The notes beneath the pieces were generated by a model. That model had not been told where the DNA came from. It saw only the letters and a program-made list of their open reading frames with translations, and did not search any database. A program made the position numbers and the translations under genes. Of a stretch of 64,000 nucleotides of DNA, positions 19,023 through 29,245 are shown piece after piece. The number at the start of each line of letters is the position of its first letter. The stretch's first letter is position 1. The stretch is from DASWJZ01 sp963761005 (GTDB lineage: Bacteria > Pseudomonadota > Alphaproteobacteria > Rhizobiales > Afifellaceae): contig CAVXFK010000025.1 in assembly GCA_963761005.1 (NCBI GenBank), positions 1 through 64,000 on the forward strand. Direction: 5' to 3'.

Positions 19023-19959
19023 ATGCTTTCTAATGCCTCCGAACGTGACTGTCTTAGGCAGGTCGCGGGTCAGGCCGCGGTATCGGTAGTCCTCCCGGCG
19101 TACAATCGCGAAACTCTGGTCCGGCGCGCCATCGAAAGTGTGCTGACACAGACGCTTTGCGGATTTTGAGCTCATTGTCGTGGACGACACTTCGACCGAC
19201 GACACATACAAGGTCATCCGGAGCTATTCCAACGACCCGCGAGTCACGATCTGCCGCAACGAGCGCAATGTCGGACCCGGAGCTTCTCGAAACCGCGGCA
19301 TCCGCATGTCGAAAGCGCCGTATGTCGCCTTCATGGATAGCGACGATCGATGGCTGCCGGAGAAGCTTGCGCGCCAGGTCGAGGCGATCGAACAGCACCC
19401 CGGCTGCGATGTCTGCTACTGCGGCGCACTCTACTATGCCGCTGAGCAATGCTATTACCTGCCGATTGCAGGGACTATGAAAAGCTATGCGGGTGACCTG
19501 TCCCGCGAGATTCTTTTCGGCAATCCCACGACTCCCCAAACGCTTCTCGTTCGCCGCGAGTTGCTCGCGAAAGTCGGCCTCTTCGATGAGGCGCTCGAAA
19601 TTAATGAAGATTGGGACCTCGCGATCCGGCTCGCCCAAGCGACCGAGTTCGCCTTTGTCGCCGAGCCACTCGCAATTATCTACCGCACGCCCAACAGCGT
19701 CTCATCGGATCGCCTGAAGGATGCATATTTCCGAGAACGGCTGCTGGAGAAGTACAGGGAGCTCTATTCGAGCTGTCCGGAAGCCGAGGGCCGGCAGCAC
19801 TATATCGCCGGCGGTTTCTTTGGGAGAAATGGCTCGCACGGGAGCGCCTTCAGGCACTTTCTCAAGTCGTTTCTGGTAGCGCCAAAGCCCAGAAGCTTCG
19901 CCCAAATGCTCCTTTCCGGCGCGCGCAGGACTTTGCACACCGTCCATGGCAGAACTTAG
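19023..19959 (+). CDS. family 2 glycosyltransferase (frameshifted)
   Basis: GT2 enzyme of about 311 residues. It starts at ATG 19023 and reads V-S-V-V-L-P-A-Y-N-R-E-T-L-V-R-R-A-I-E-S-V-L; then one surplus T in the TTT run at 19156-19158 sends the frame to a stop. Removing it restores A-D-F-E-L-I-V-V-D-D-T-S-T-D-D-T, the nucleotide-binding motif. Later come A-S-R-N-R-G-I, F-M-D-S-D-D-R-W and E-D-W-D-L-A-I-R-L. It overlaps the next glycosyltransferase by 14 bases, so the two are co-translated. Donor and acceptor cannot be read from the sequence. Confidence 0.88.
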
Positions 19960-20922
19960 CATCTCCGTCATCCTCCCCGTATGGAATCGGCAGGCCACAA
20001 TCGGTCGCGCGATCGCGAGCATCCGCGGCAGCTATCGTGGCCCCATCGAGCTTATCGTTGTCGACGACGGCTCTACCGACGACACAGGGTCTGCCGCCGA
20101 GAGCAGCGATTGCGGCCTAGGGATCCCGAACAGCCGTGTGATCCGGCAACCGAACGCGGGGCCCGGTGCTGCGCGCAACTTCGGTGCCGCGCATGCCACC
20201 GGCGAATACTTGGCCTTTCTCGATAGCGATGACTACTGGTTCCCCTGGACTCTCAGCTTCTGCGTGGATGCGCTTACGACCGTCCCTCACCCAGCGCTCA
20301 TGTTCCTCCAGACGATCGACATCCCACGCAGCACTCCTCCGACGCATCCCCCGAGCGCTCCGCCTAAGCTCAGGTCCTTCGCCGGCTTTCTCGAGGCGGT
20401 TGCGGCAGAGGACAACATCCGGTTTGCCTCGTGCAACGCGATAATGCCGAAGGATGTGTTCGAAGCACTAGGCGGGTTCAGAAGTGCTGCAGAGCCGAGC
20501 GAGGACACCGATCTCTTCTTGCGTGCAACGAGAATGGGTCCGTGCCTGCTGGCAACCGGAGCGCCGCTCGTCGCCCATGAGCTGGGGCTGGGCGACAACC
20601 TCACCGGCAGCTTCCACCGTGTGCACCGAGGGTTCCAGCACCTCATGGCAGAGAACAGCCGCGGAACCTACCCGATGCCGCCGGCGGACCTCGGCTAAAG
20701 GATGGGATGTTGGCGAAGTCAGTCGCAAACACCATCCTGGCGGCGTTCGCCAACGGTCACCCAGGTGCTGCTTACGCTCTGCTCTTCCGGCATTGGCGCC
20801 AGCTCTTACGCGGCCGCAATTGGCACTGGCTGGTGCGCCTGCCGCTGTTTCCTCTCCTCGCCTACCTAAAGCCGGCGAGTTTTAGAATGCGCTGGCGGCC
20901 CGCCGACGGCGCCCGCGCCTGA
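19946..20922 (+). CDS. family 2 glycosyltransferase (frameshifted near the end)
   Basis: GT2 enzyme with S-V-I-L-P-V-W-N-R near residue 7, V-V-D-D-G-S-T-D-D-T, A-A-R-N-F-G-A and F-L-D-S-D-D-Y-W, and an acceptor-side E-D-T-D-L-F-L-R-A. The frame stops at 20698, but the adjacent frame continues without a gap into a basic, hydrophobic tail of about 75 residues ending at 20922, which fits the C-terminal amphipathic region of such enzymes. A one-base shift near 20690 therefore probably splits it. Full length is about 325 residues. Its 3' end overlaps the convergent glycosyltransferase by about 57 bases, which may itself result from sequence error. Confidence 0.82.
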
Positions 20923-21924
20923 CACTTGCACGGTCGGGCGCCGCCGACTAACCGCGACGCCAAGCTGCTCGCGCATGACGATCTTGATTTCTCCGCCAAT
21001 CACGCGACCGTGACGAGCGATCCACCCCGCAACGATGCGAAGCGCTGATCTTCTCGTCAGCGGACATCGGCGTCCGAAGCACACGCGCGCAAATACCCGA
21101 GTCCGAGGCGCGTGACCGTCGCCGGGAATCGCTCGCCTCGCTTGGGGTCGTACCAGGCCGCCAGATCCGCTCTATTTTCGGACCCTGGCCGCCGGCACGC
21201 TCGGCGGCAACGACCGACCCTTCATCGTGCTTTCGGCGTAAGAACAGGTCCTCGTTCACTTCAATGAACGGGCCTTTGAGCGCGAGCTGGACCAACAGCA
21301 GATTGTCCGAGCGCGGCATGTTGCGCAATGAGACTGGTGCCCTCCAGCGCCGAGCGCCGGATCAATCCGAACACTGGATAACACATGTGAATTAACGAAC
21401 GCCGGTCATCGCCGGGCCCGATGAGCGCCCCAAGACGCGCCGACGGCGTTAGGCGGCCTTTGCGGGTCGCCATCGGATAGCACTCAAGCTCCTTTCCGTC
21501 TGCGTCGATGATTATCGTCTGCGGATAGGCGACACTGATTGTTTCGAGCCGGTCTCAAGGGCAGACAAGCAAGCGGAGAGGTAATTTGGGCGAACGAGGT
21601 CGTCATGGGACGCCCAACGAAAGTGCTCCCCTCGCGTATGAAGAAAAACGTAATTGAAGTTTCCGGCGGCCCCCAAATTTTGGTCCTGGCGCTGATAGCT
21701 GAAGCGGCGATCGCTACTGCACATAGCCTCCGCGATCTCGCGCGTCCTGTCGGTCGAAGCGTTGTCAGATATCAGGACGTCAAAGTCGCTGAATGTCTGA
21801 GCACAGATCGCCTCAAGCGAAGCTTGCAGATATCTCTCGCCATTTCTGACCGGCAATCCAATCGAGACCTTGGCATTTCGAATCTCGCCGTTGTCGCACG
21901 CGACTAGTCGCGCTTGTCGATCAA
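20866..21924 (-). CDS. family 2 glycosyltransferase (heavily frameshifted)
   Basis: At least four frame changes are needed to read this gene. The N-terminal piece has I-G-L-P-V-R-N-G-E-R-Y-L, V-L-I-S-D-N-A-S-T-D-R-T and F-R-W-A-S-H-D-D, the GT2 core. A second piece contains M-C-Y-P-V-F-G-L-I-R-R-S-A-L-E-G-T, and a third P-R-S-D-N-L-L-L-V-Q-L-A-L-K-G-P-F with F-L-R-R-K-H, in the order known for this glycosyltransferase subgroup; a basic tail ends near 20866. A TTG at 21924 overlapping the ExoF-like stop (TTGA) is the most likely start. Density of shifts is the highest in the window, so true decay of this gene cannot be excluded. Confidence 0.6.
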
Positions 21925-23144
21925 TTGGACGCCGCAGCAGATGTAGGTAGGGGTGCCGGAAGCGCGTATCGTGCCTTCACATTGATCAAGTCGCCGGACT
22001 CTATTTTCGACAGCTCATCTCCCTGGACTTCTTCGAAGCCGTCGCCTTTCGCTCTGAGTATCGTGTAGGCGTAAGCGCCATTGCCACCGGCGTCGTCAGG
22101 GGAAGGCGCTGGCGGCTCTCGGCACAGCTTCAATGGCACTGACTCGCTCCTTGAGATCTTGAGCTTGGGCCTCCGTCGTCTGCAGCTGCGTCATCACGTC
22201 GTACCGCCACTGCCTGTCGGCTCCCTCCAAAGTGGAATCAAGATTTCTCAGCCTCACCTCGGCCTGGACTATTGAAGATGTCAGTTGCTCCCGCTGACTT
22301 TCCGGCGCCAAGTTGGGCGCGCTCAAGCTGCGTTTCGCGGTTAGCGGCAGCAAGCCCCTTCGCCATCAGGGAGCGTGTGGTCTCCAACTCCTTCTTGCCG
22401 AGATCCAGTTCCTGCTGATTGAGATCGAGCTGGCTGTGCAATGCTGAGAGTTCGGCAGTGATAGCAGTTCTTTCTCTGCTCTCTCCCCTCGCGCTCTGCC
22501 AGTCGATTGCTGCGTCGAATATCGAGCGTCATGCTCTCGTTGCGCACGATATCGGATAGAAGGTTGGCATCGGCCCCCTCAGCGAAACCCGGAGGGAGTG
22601 TGATCGAATCCTTGTCGTCGATCTCCGCTCTCAGTCTGGCTTCCCGGACGACCAGCTCGTAGTAGTGCTTGCGTGCAGTTTCCAACGCAGATTGCGGCGA
22701 CACGGAGCCGTTGCCCGCCTGATCAGAACGCGCATAGCCTCCAGCGAGGCTTACGGCATGCAGAACGGTCATGCCCGGGCGGATCGGATATGCTCCGGGG
22801 TGAGAAACATTGCCCACAACATAAACGGTCGGGACAGCCTGCGCCTGCGGTGCTTGGGACTTGACGAGTATCGCTGTCAGATCGAGCGGCGTTTTGAAGT
22901 TCACTTGCAGGCGCGCCTTGAGCGCCGCCTCAAGCTCCTCAAGGGTCAGACTCTCAGCGCGAAGGTGTCCTGCCATCGGCAGCGAGATGCGGCCATCCGG
23001 CGCGACGATTATCTGACGATTCAGGTCGGGTTGCTGCGCGACCCAGATTTCCACCACGTCGCCGGGTTGAAGCCGATATTCCGGCTCCTGCGCCAGTGCT
23101 GGAGTAAGAAAAAACGCGAGTACCACTGCAACAAGGAAACGCAT
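21921..23144 (-). CDS. ExoF-like polysaccharide export protein (frameshifted)
   Basis: Periplasmic/outer-membrane export protein of about 407 residues. It has a signal peptide (first 18 residues, ending A-L-A), then a Poly_export domain with Y-R-L-Q-P-G-D-V-V-E-I-W-V and D-G-R-I-S-L-P-M-A-G, followed by a SLBB-like part with V-Y-V-V-G-N-V-S-H-P-G-A-Y. After about residue 220 it enters a long Gln/Glu-rich coiled-coil region and ends in an I-E-S-G-D-L-I-N-V-K segment, the arrangement of rhizobial ExoF rather than short Wza. Frameshifts occur near 22485, near 22340 and near 22130. Together with the Wzc-like protein it would form the envelope-spanning exit. A possible promoter lies 42-68 bases upstream. 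Confidence 0.82.
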
Positions 23145-23185
23145 TTGCTACGCTCGGAAAAGTCGCCATTCGGACACTAAATCCT

Positions 23186-23212
23186 TGTATAATAACGGCA
23201 TAAGTGGGTCAA
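23186..23212 (-). promoter_or_regulatory. possible sigma70-type promoter for exoF-like gene
   Basis: On the minus strand TTGACC (23212-23207) is followed after 15 bases by TATACA (23191-23186), about 42 bases before the ATG at 23144. The -35 box is near consensus, the spacer is short and the -10 box weak, so this is a suggestion only. The same AT-rich patch reads TATAAT on the plus strand at 23188-23193 and could serve the divergent pssD-like gene instead. Confidence 0.3.
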
Positions 23213-23354
23213 TGCGAAGATCCGCGCCTATGGCGGGCATTAGCTTGCTATCGTTAAATCCGCCGGACGTTAAGCGTTGTATAGCTGGAGCAGTTGACTC
23301 GCCGTCGTTTGCTCGCCGAGATTCGGCGCCGGCGCCGAGATGGGACAAGAAGCG

Positions 23355-23798
23355 ATGAGGATCTTGGCGATCTCTTCCGCCGGCGGTCACTGGGAACAGC
23401 TCATCACGATACGGGATAGTTTCCCGGATCGGGACGTGCTCTACGCCACGACCTCCGCTCAACTGGCTAAGGACATCGGAATTCGCGACTTGGCGGTCAT
23501 TCGAGACTGTAATCGAGATACGCCGTTGGCCATCGCTCGCTGCGCCTACGACGTGTACGGACTCGTGAGGCGTTTTCGGCCTGACTTCGTCGTGACAACA
23601 GGTGCTGCCCCCGGATTGTTCGCCATCGTGATCGGCAAGCTGTTCGGCGCAAAAGGAGTCTGGATAGACAGCGTCGCGAACTCCGAAAGGCTCTCTTTGA
23701 GCGGCAGATTGGCGCTGTTGTTTGCCGACCTCCACTTGACGCAGTGGAAGCATCTCTCGTCACCGCGCGGCTCTGCTCACTTTGGAAGCGTCCTGTGA
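23355..23798 (+). CDS. pssD: PssD/Alg14-like glycosyltransferase subunit
   Basis: A 147-residue protein matching the membrane-anchoring half of split bacterial Alg14/Alg13 glycosyltransferases. It starts M-R-I-L-A-I-S-S-A-G-G-H-W, the family signature, and has V-T-T-G-A-A-P-G-L-F and W-I-D-S-V-A-N. An ATG 15 bases further upstream exists but puts an unusual extension before the signature. Rhizobial PssD/PssE pairs transfer glucuronic acid as the second sugar of the exopolysaccharide repeat unit. The stop overlaps the GTG start of the next gene (GTGA), as expected for a two-subunit enzyme. Confidence 0.87.
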   Translation: MRILAISSAGGHWEQLITIRDSFPDRDVLYATTSAQLAKDIGIRDLAVIRDCNRDTPLAIARCAYDVYGLVRRFRPDFVVTTGAAPGLFAIVIGKLFGAKGVWIDSVANSERLSLSGRLALLFADLHLTQWKHLSSPRGSAHFGSVL

Positions 23799-24277
23799 TC
23801 TTTGTAACCGTTGGGACGCAGCTGCCATTTGACCGGCTCATCAAGGCGATCGACGAGATCGCCGCGGGGCTGGGCGAGCCCATTGCCGCGCAGGTAGGTC
23901 GGTCGAAATATCGTCCGAGAAACTTCGAAGGAATCCCTGCGTTCCCAGCACATGAGATCGATGAGCTGTTTCGCCAAGCCCGTCTCGTAGTCGGGCACGC
24001 CGGCATAGGGACGGTCTTAAATGCCAGACGCCATCGCAGGCCGCTCGTCGTCGTGCCCCGGCAAGCCAAGTACGGTGAGCATCGCAACGACCATCAGCTG
24101 GCGACATGCGCTCAACTGGAGAAGAGGCCGGGAATCTTCATAGCCTGGCGCACCGACGATCTCGGGCCCTTGTGCGGAAACTTGCAGCTTGCGCCTCCCT
24201 CCGAGGACGACACATCGAGCAAGGAGCAGCTGATCGCAGGCTTGCGGGCGTATTTTAGCGCTGGAGGGAGCCGGTAG
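23795..24277 (+). CDS. pssE: PssE/Alg13-like glycosyltransferase subunit
   Basis: A 160-residue catalytic partner of the PssD-like protein, of the GT28 C-terminal type. It begins V-I-F-V-T-V-G-T-Q-L-P-F-D-R-L and carries G-H-A-G-I-G-T-V and H-R-N-D-H-Q-L at the nucleotide-sugar site, all typical of PssE. The GTG start at 23795 overlaps the upstream stop. The tail after about residue 118 diverges from the usual pattern but stays in frame to the stop at 24277. The stop codon lies inside a terminator-like hairpin. Confidence 0.87.
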   Translation: MIFVTVGTQLPFDRLIKAIDEIAAGLGEPIAAQVGRSKYRPRNFEGIPAFPAHEIDELFRQARLVVGHAGIGTVLNARRHRRPLVVVPRQAKYGEHRNDHQLATCAQLEKRPGIFIAWRTDDLGPLCGNLQLAPPSEDDTSSKEQLIAGLRAYFSAGGSR

Positions 24278-24288
24278 AGACCGGCTTT
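24270..24288 (+). terminator. short hairpin between convergent genes
   Basis: A perfect inverted repeat GCCGGT-AGAG-ACCGGC (24270-24285) followed by TTT lies between the convergent pssE-like and BY-kinase genes. The stem is strong but the T-tract is short, so it may act as a weak or bidirectional terminator. Confidence 0.45.
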
Positions 24289-24312
24289 ACCGACAAGACT
24301 TGGCGCAAGCGG

Positions 24313-25146
24313 TCAAGTCACAAGCCCGCTTCCGTAGCCGTATTTCCCCTGGTCCTCACCTAGGGTCTTGTTCAAGACGACACCCAGGTAGTTCGTCCGC
24401 GCAAGCTGCTGTTCGCAGTCCTCGACCTGCCGCGGCGTGGTGTGCCTCGCCGCGGCTACCAAGACTGCGCAGTCAACGCATGGTGAGAACACCATGGTAT
24501 CGTCGCTGGTCAAAGCCGGAGGCACGTCGAAAATGATCAGATCGGCCCCGAACAACTGGCGGATCTGAGATGGCATCGTTGCCACCTTCTCGTCCCGCAT
24601 CCATTCGGCAGGCCGGCTCACCGGCGAATCGTTCAAGGCGAGCAGAAGATTGTCTCCGACTTGCGAGAAGAGCGATGCGAGTCCGATCTCTCCGCGCAGA
24701 TAAGCCATCAGATCCCCGGTCGGCGCCGTTCCAAGAACCTCGCTGAGCCGCGGCCTGCGAAGATCAAGGTCGACCAGAGCCACCCTTCGGTTCGCATCCT
24801 GGGCAGCGCTGAACGCCAGATTCGCGCTGACCACCGTTTTGCCGCATCCGGGTGTGGGCGATGTTACCAACAGGCTGGTCCAACCTTGCTCCTTCATCAC
24901 CTGCGTAACTCGTGTGCGCAGCATGTCGAAGGCGATATGGCTCGGATGTTGCCGAAGGTAAGACACCACGCGCATTTCCTCGAGCTTGGAGCTATCAAGC
25001 ACGCATTTTGGCAGAACGAGTTCGGGTGCTTTGTCCGCACGCGCGGCTCCGTTTGTGACAATGCGCTGGGACGGTTCGCGGCGAACCTGCGCCGCGCTCT
25101 CGCGGAGCTCGTTCGCTTTCTGGACAGCTAGTCGGATGTGTTCCAC
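24313..25146 (-). CDS. CpsD/Wzc-type tyrosine autokinase domain protein
   Basis: A 277-residue P-loop ATPase of the bacterial tyrosine kinase group that controls polysaccharide chain length. Walker A is S-P-T-P-G-C-G-K-T-V near residue 97, Walker A' is A-L-V-D-L-D-L-R-R-P, and Walker B is L-I-I-F-D-V-P-P. The C-terminus has only K-Y-G-Y-G-S-G, so there are just two tyrosines where classical members have a cluster. It lies 32 bases after the Wzc-like membrane protein gene, matching the split arrangement of membrane activator and kinase. The frame is intact. Confidence 0.88.
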   Translation of the reverse strand: MEHIRLAVQKANELRESAAQVRREPSQRIVTNGAARADKAPELVLPKCVLDSSKLEEMRVVSYLRQHPSHIAFDMLRTRVTQVMKEQGWTSLLVTSPTPGCGKTVVSANLAFSAAQDANRRVALVDLDLRRPRLSEVLGTAPTGDLMAYLRGEIGLASLFSQVGDNLLLALNDSPVSRPAEWMRDEKVATMPSQIRQLFGADLIIFDVPPALTSDDTMVFSPCVDCAVLVAAARHTTPRQVEDCEQQLARTNYLGVVLNKTLGEDQGKYGYGSGLVT

Positions 25147-25178
25147 TTGAGTCTCGTCTTTCAGCGCGCTTCAGTCGG

Positions 25179-26669
25179 CTATGTCAGCTTCGAAAGGACG
25201 CGCTGCCAAACCGCATCGAGAGGAATGAAGTGATTGATCGCAACAAGAGCCGCGGCGCCAAAAACGATGGCGCCTATCACGATCAGTAGGCGGTTACGCC
25301 TTCTGCGGCGGATCTGTCCCTTTGTTTCAACAAACGGAATGAGCCCGATTGCCCGCCGCCCCAACGCCTTTTCCAGATCGCGCTCCCGCTTGATGGCGGG
25401 GTCCAACACCTCCCAGGCCGCAACAGGGCCAATCCCTGCGGCTGCTCCGACGAGCAAGCCCAAGAAAAGGATAACGGGCCTGTTGGGCCGCACCGGCGAG
25501 CGTGCCGCGATCGGCTGCTCAATCACCTCGAGCCTCTCGGCACGGCGGTCTTCTTCGAGCCTTTGCCCAGTCTCCGCCTGAGCCAGTTTCGCCGTGGTCT
25601 CGCGAAGCGCCCTTTGCGCCTCCGCCTCTTCGCGGAGCAAAGAGGAAAGACCGAGTTCCGTCTGACTTGTCTGTGCAATTGAGGCCTCGAGATCGTCGAC
25701 TCTCTTCTGCAGGTCGGCGCGTTGCGCGCGGAGCTTCTTGAGTTTGTCCTCGGTAAGCGGATCGAGTGCGGGTTCTCCCCCGGAAGTGGCGTCCGCAGGG
25801 CGCTGCCGCGCCGCAGCTTCCAGTTCGCGGACCTGCTGAGCCAGACGTACGACCGTCGGATGCGATTCAGTGTACGTTGCCCTCGCTTGCTCAAGCTGAA
25901 GTCGGGTCTGGTCAAGCAAATTGTCTGCCTGCGATGCACGCGGCGGCCCTTGCTCCTTCGCCGCCGCGATGTCACGATCCACCAATGCTATCTGGGTTTG
26001 GGCGGCAAGGAGCAGAGACTGCCGATATCCAAGATTTCTCGGGCAGGTACTCACTGTGCTGCGACTTTGTAGTCTGCGATCTCGGTATCGACGGAATCAA
26101 GCTCATGATGGAGCCGGTTCGATTTCATCCATCAGGAACTGCTTGGTCTCGGCAGCCTGTCCTGCGCGTGACTGCAGGTCTTCGTCAAGAATGCTCGAAA
26201 CAAGCTCGTTTGTGACCTTCGCCGCGATTGCGGCATCGCTGTATTCAAACGAAACTTTGAAAGCGACCGCCTGCTGGGTCGAAGCTCCGGATAGGAGCAC
26301 CTGATCGATCGCAGCGGCCTTTCGAAAGCGATCAACAATCTGTGTTGCAGAGAGCGAAGATTTTTTGTCAGGGTAGAGGCCAAACTTTTCGACGACGCGC
26401 AAGACGCTCTCACGCGCCATCACACGTTGCTTGATGACCTCCATGCGCTCGAGGGCCGACGAGGTTACCGTCGACCGGACCAGGTCCGACGGTATCTGCT
26501 GCGCCTCCACCAGAATCGTAGCGGAAGAGCGGTAAACCGGCGGGATCAGGAACGCGGCAGCCACAGCGGCGCAGAACACCACGACCGCAGGTCCTAGGAC
26601 GATGAAGAACCGCCGCTTCAAGAGTCCCGCGTAGTAGCGCAGATCTGGCAGGATAGGATCGTTGCTCAT
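25179..26669 (-). CDS. Wzc/GumC-like chain-length determinant (frameshifted)
   Basis: Inner-membrane polysaccharide co-polymerase of about 496 residues. It starts M-S-N-D-P-I-L-P-D-L-R-Y-Y-A-G-L-L with a GGAGGAG sequence about 11 bases upstream, then has a first membrane helix (residues 20-40) and V-Y-R-S-S-A-T-I-L-V-E, the Wzz hallmark. The middle is a long coiled coil, and a second helix follows P-V-R-P-N-R-P-V, the conserved proline-rich stretch. A third hydrophobic segment is near the end. At least one frameshift lies at 26050-26110. It has no kinase domain of its own; the next gene supplies it. It lies 50 bases after the TPR gene. Confidence 0.83.
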
Positions 26670-26719
26670 TTGACCGGCATCTCCTCCGGCGGCACGGCGG
26701 CTGACAAACCACTCACGGC

Positions 26720-29245
26720 TCATCCCTGCGGTGGCTGGTCATTGCTCTGAATAATGGCAGGCGGCAGGGCGCGCGGCGAACGCACGGGAGTCTCTCCCCG
26801 TTCCCCCTGTTTCAAAGGTTGCGTTATCTCCGAGAGCGCTGAACGCGCGCTGGCCAACTGCGGGAAACCAGCCGCTCCACCGAGATCAACCGCCCTCGTA
26901 AGGTTTTCGATCGCAAGATCCTTCTGCCCAAGCGCGGCGTACACCACGCCCAGGTGATAGAGAACGGCAGGCACGTCGGGCAGTCGATCTGCGGCGGACC
27001 GAAGCATGCCGAGCGCCAGCGTATTCTCCGACCGAAGGTAGTGGATCCACCCGAGGGTATCCTGGAAGTAAGGAGAAGCCGTGGGATCAAGACGCTGTGC
27101 CAGCTCATAGGCGCGTTCCAGACTCTTCGCGTCGTTACGGCTTTCGGAAAGCAGGCTCGCCAGATTGTTCAGCGCCATCGTCGAATACGGGCTGACTTTC
27201 AGAACTTCCTCATAGGCGTCGATCGCTGCCTCGGCGTTGCCCTTGAGCTCCAGAACCCGGGCACGAAGAAGCATGAGCTGGCTGTTGCCGGGATCAGTCT
27301 TGAGATCTTCCTCGGCGATCCTCAGCGCATCGTCGAGCTTGCCTTCCGCAAACCTTGCAATCGCAAGCGCCTGGCTCGCGCCCGGGGTTTTCTGGACGTC
27401 GTTCTCCGCACCCGCCGCCGTTCCCTGCGTCAACCCTTCGGAAGGCTGCAGGAGTGCCAGGAGAGTGCTGGCAAGTTCGCCCTGCGTATGCTTCACGAGA
27501 AGCGACCGCAGCAGTGCTTCTGCCTCATCCGATTTGCCGGCACGGACGTAAGCTTGAACAAGCGAAGTCAATGGGCCTGGCGCGCTCGGGTCCGTCGCAT
27601 GAAGGTCGGAAAGCAGCGCCACGCCTTCGTCGAACCGCTTTTCCCCGATGAGGGCGCCAGCGGTAATCTCCTCGGAAATCCGCGCCTGATCATCACCCCG
27701 ATCCCGCAGAGACTGAGCCAGCGCCTTTGCGCCCTTCCAGTCACCCTTCCGAAGCTTCAAGGAGGCCAAGGTCGCTATGGTCGCCGAGCTTTGCGGATGC
27801 CGGCTCAGCACCTCGTTCGCGATCTTCTCCGCGCGATCGAACTCATTTCGCCGCATCAGGAAATCGATATAGGGCTTGGTCGCGCCGGGGTCGTATCCCG
27901 ATTCTTCGGCCACAAACGCCAAGTTCTCCTTTGCCAGATCGCCCTGGCCACGGCGCTCATAGGCCTCCGCGAGAATGAGGTTTATGGGCAGCGAACGGGG
28001 TGTTTCTGCAAGACCGCTGCGCAGGTCGAGAATCGCCCCATCGACGTCGCCAGACTTGAGCCGCATCTGCGCTCTTACGGTGAGCGCATCGACGTGCTGC
28101 GGGTCGGCTTCGAGAACTGCCTCAACGAGCGCCTTCGCTTCTCCGGTCTTGCCAGTCTGAAAAAGCATTCTCGCGAACTCGGTTTGCGCGGCGAGCATGT
28201 TCGACGTCTTGGGTTGCTGCGCATCGATGAGCTTGCGAAGCTCGGCTTCTGCCTCTTCGACCTTGCCGTCTGAGAAATCCAGACGGGCAAGCATGAGGGC
28301 AAAGCGAAAACCGTCTGGAGCATTGGCACCGGAACGATTGACGAGCTCGACACGCGCGGCGTCTTTCCCTTTGTAGTCGAGAAGAAACTTGACGAACGCC
28401 AGCGCCAGATCCGCGTCGTCGGGATGGGCATTCGCGAGCCGCCGAAACGCGGTCTCGGCTTGATCGAGCTTCTTTGCCCGGACGTATTCCCCCACGAGGG
28501 CCAAGCCAATCACTTGATTGTCGGGATAGAGGCTTACGAGCTTGGCGAGCGCCTCTTCGGCCCCCGCACTATCGCCGAGCGACACAAGGATTTTGACCTT
28601 CAACAAGTTTAGACCGACATTGCCTTTGTCGCTCGCCAACCCCTGGTCGACGAACCCGAGGGCCGCATCGTTCTTGCCACTCTCAAAGTTCGCCGCAGCG
28701 AGCGCCAAATAGGCGTCCGGCATGTCGGGCTGGGCTTTGAGGGCGGCATTGGCCAAGTCGATGGCTTCGTCAATTTCGTGCGATTTCAAGGCCAGCGACG
28801 CACCGAGAATAAGAACGTCCGGCCGATTTGGATCGAGGATTCTCGCTTCATCCTCGATCCTCGCCGCGTCGTCCAAATTTCCGGAAGCGGCAAGTATCGT
28901 GGCCAGCCGAACGCGCGCGTCTACGTTGCTCGGATCCAGTTCGCGTACGCGCTGAAAATAGCCTGCAGCCTGCTGCAATCGATTTGCCGCTTGCTCGATC
29001 TCGCCCATGGCGTAGAGGGCGGGCACCATGTCCTCGTCGACTGCGAGCGCGCTGCGGAATTCGACAGCGGCCTTCGCCGTTTCGCCGTCTTTGACGAAAG
29101 CTACACCGCGGTCATAGTGAAATTGTGCACGCTGCTGTGGAGAGCTACATGCAGCGAGGGCAGCGACCAGCGCGAGCCCGACGAAAACGCGCCGCCAAAT
29201 CAGCAAAAAGGCGGCCGGAGATGCACGTCGATGGCAGCGGCTCAT
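26720..29245 (-). CDS. TPR-repeat lipoprotein of EPS/exosortase loci
   Basis: A protein of about 841 residues. It starts with a lipoprotein signal (hydrophobic stretch ending A-L-A-A-C, Cys near residue 32) and continues with roughly twenty tetratricopeptide repeats, then a Pro/Gln-rich tail. The overall plan resembles the TPR protein PrsT found with exosortase and exopolysaccharide genes, and fits AlgK/PelB-like scaffolds that guide glycan across the periplasm. The start is placed at the Met just before the signal peptide; a longer frame to 29302 adds 19 unlikely residues. The gene is intact despite its length. It leads a minus-strand run TPR, Wzc-like, kinase with short gaps. Confidence 0.83.
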   Translation of the reverse strand: MSRCHRRASPAAFLLIWRRVFVGLALVAALAACSSPQQRAQFHYDRGVAFVKDGETAKAAVEFRSALAVDEDMVPALYAMGEIEQAANRLQQAAGYFQRVRELDPSNVDARVRLATILAASGNLDDAARIEDEARILDPNRPDVLILGASLALKSHEIDEAIDLANAALKAQPDMPDAYLALAAANFESGKNDAALGFVDQGLASDKGNVGLNLLKVKILVSLGDSAGAEEALAKLVSLYPDNQVIGLALVGEYVRAKKLDQAETAFRRLANAHPDDADLALAFVKFLLDYKGKDAARVELVNRSGANAPDGFRFALMLARLDFSDGKVEEAEAELRKLIDAQQPKTSNMLAAQTEFARMLFQTGKTGEAKALVEAVLEADPQHVDALTVRAQMRLKSGDVDGAILDLRSGLAETPRSLPINLILAEAYERRGQGDLAKENLAFVAEESGYDPGATKPYIDFLMRRNEFDRAEKIANEVLSRHPQSSATIATLASLKLRKGDWKGAKALAQSLRDRGDDQARISEEITAGALIGEKRFDEGVALLSDLHATDPSAPGPLTSLVQAYVRAGKSDEAEALLRSLLVKHTQGELASTLLALLQPSEGLTQGTAAGAENDVQKTPGASQALAIARFAEGKLDDALRIAEEDLKTDPGNSQLMLLRARVLELKGNAEAAIDAYEEVLKVSPYSTMALNNLASLLSESRNDAKSLERAYELAQRLDPTASPYFQDTLGWIHYLRSENTLALGMLRSAADRLPDVPAVLYHLGVVYAALGQKDLAIENLTRAVDLGGAAGFPQLASARSALSEITQPLKQGERGETPVRSPRALPPAIIQSNDQPPQG

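Noticed and set aside
20866..21924. Pseudogene call for the heavily broken glycosyltransferase
   Set aside because: Frameshifts of the same kind occur throughout the window, also in homopolymers, so error is the simpler reading; decay remains possible for this gene.
26954..28273. Plus-strand open frame of 439 codons
   Set aside because: It is the antisense shadow of the intact TPR lipoprotein gene and shows no motifs of its own.
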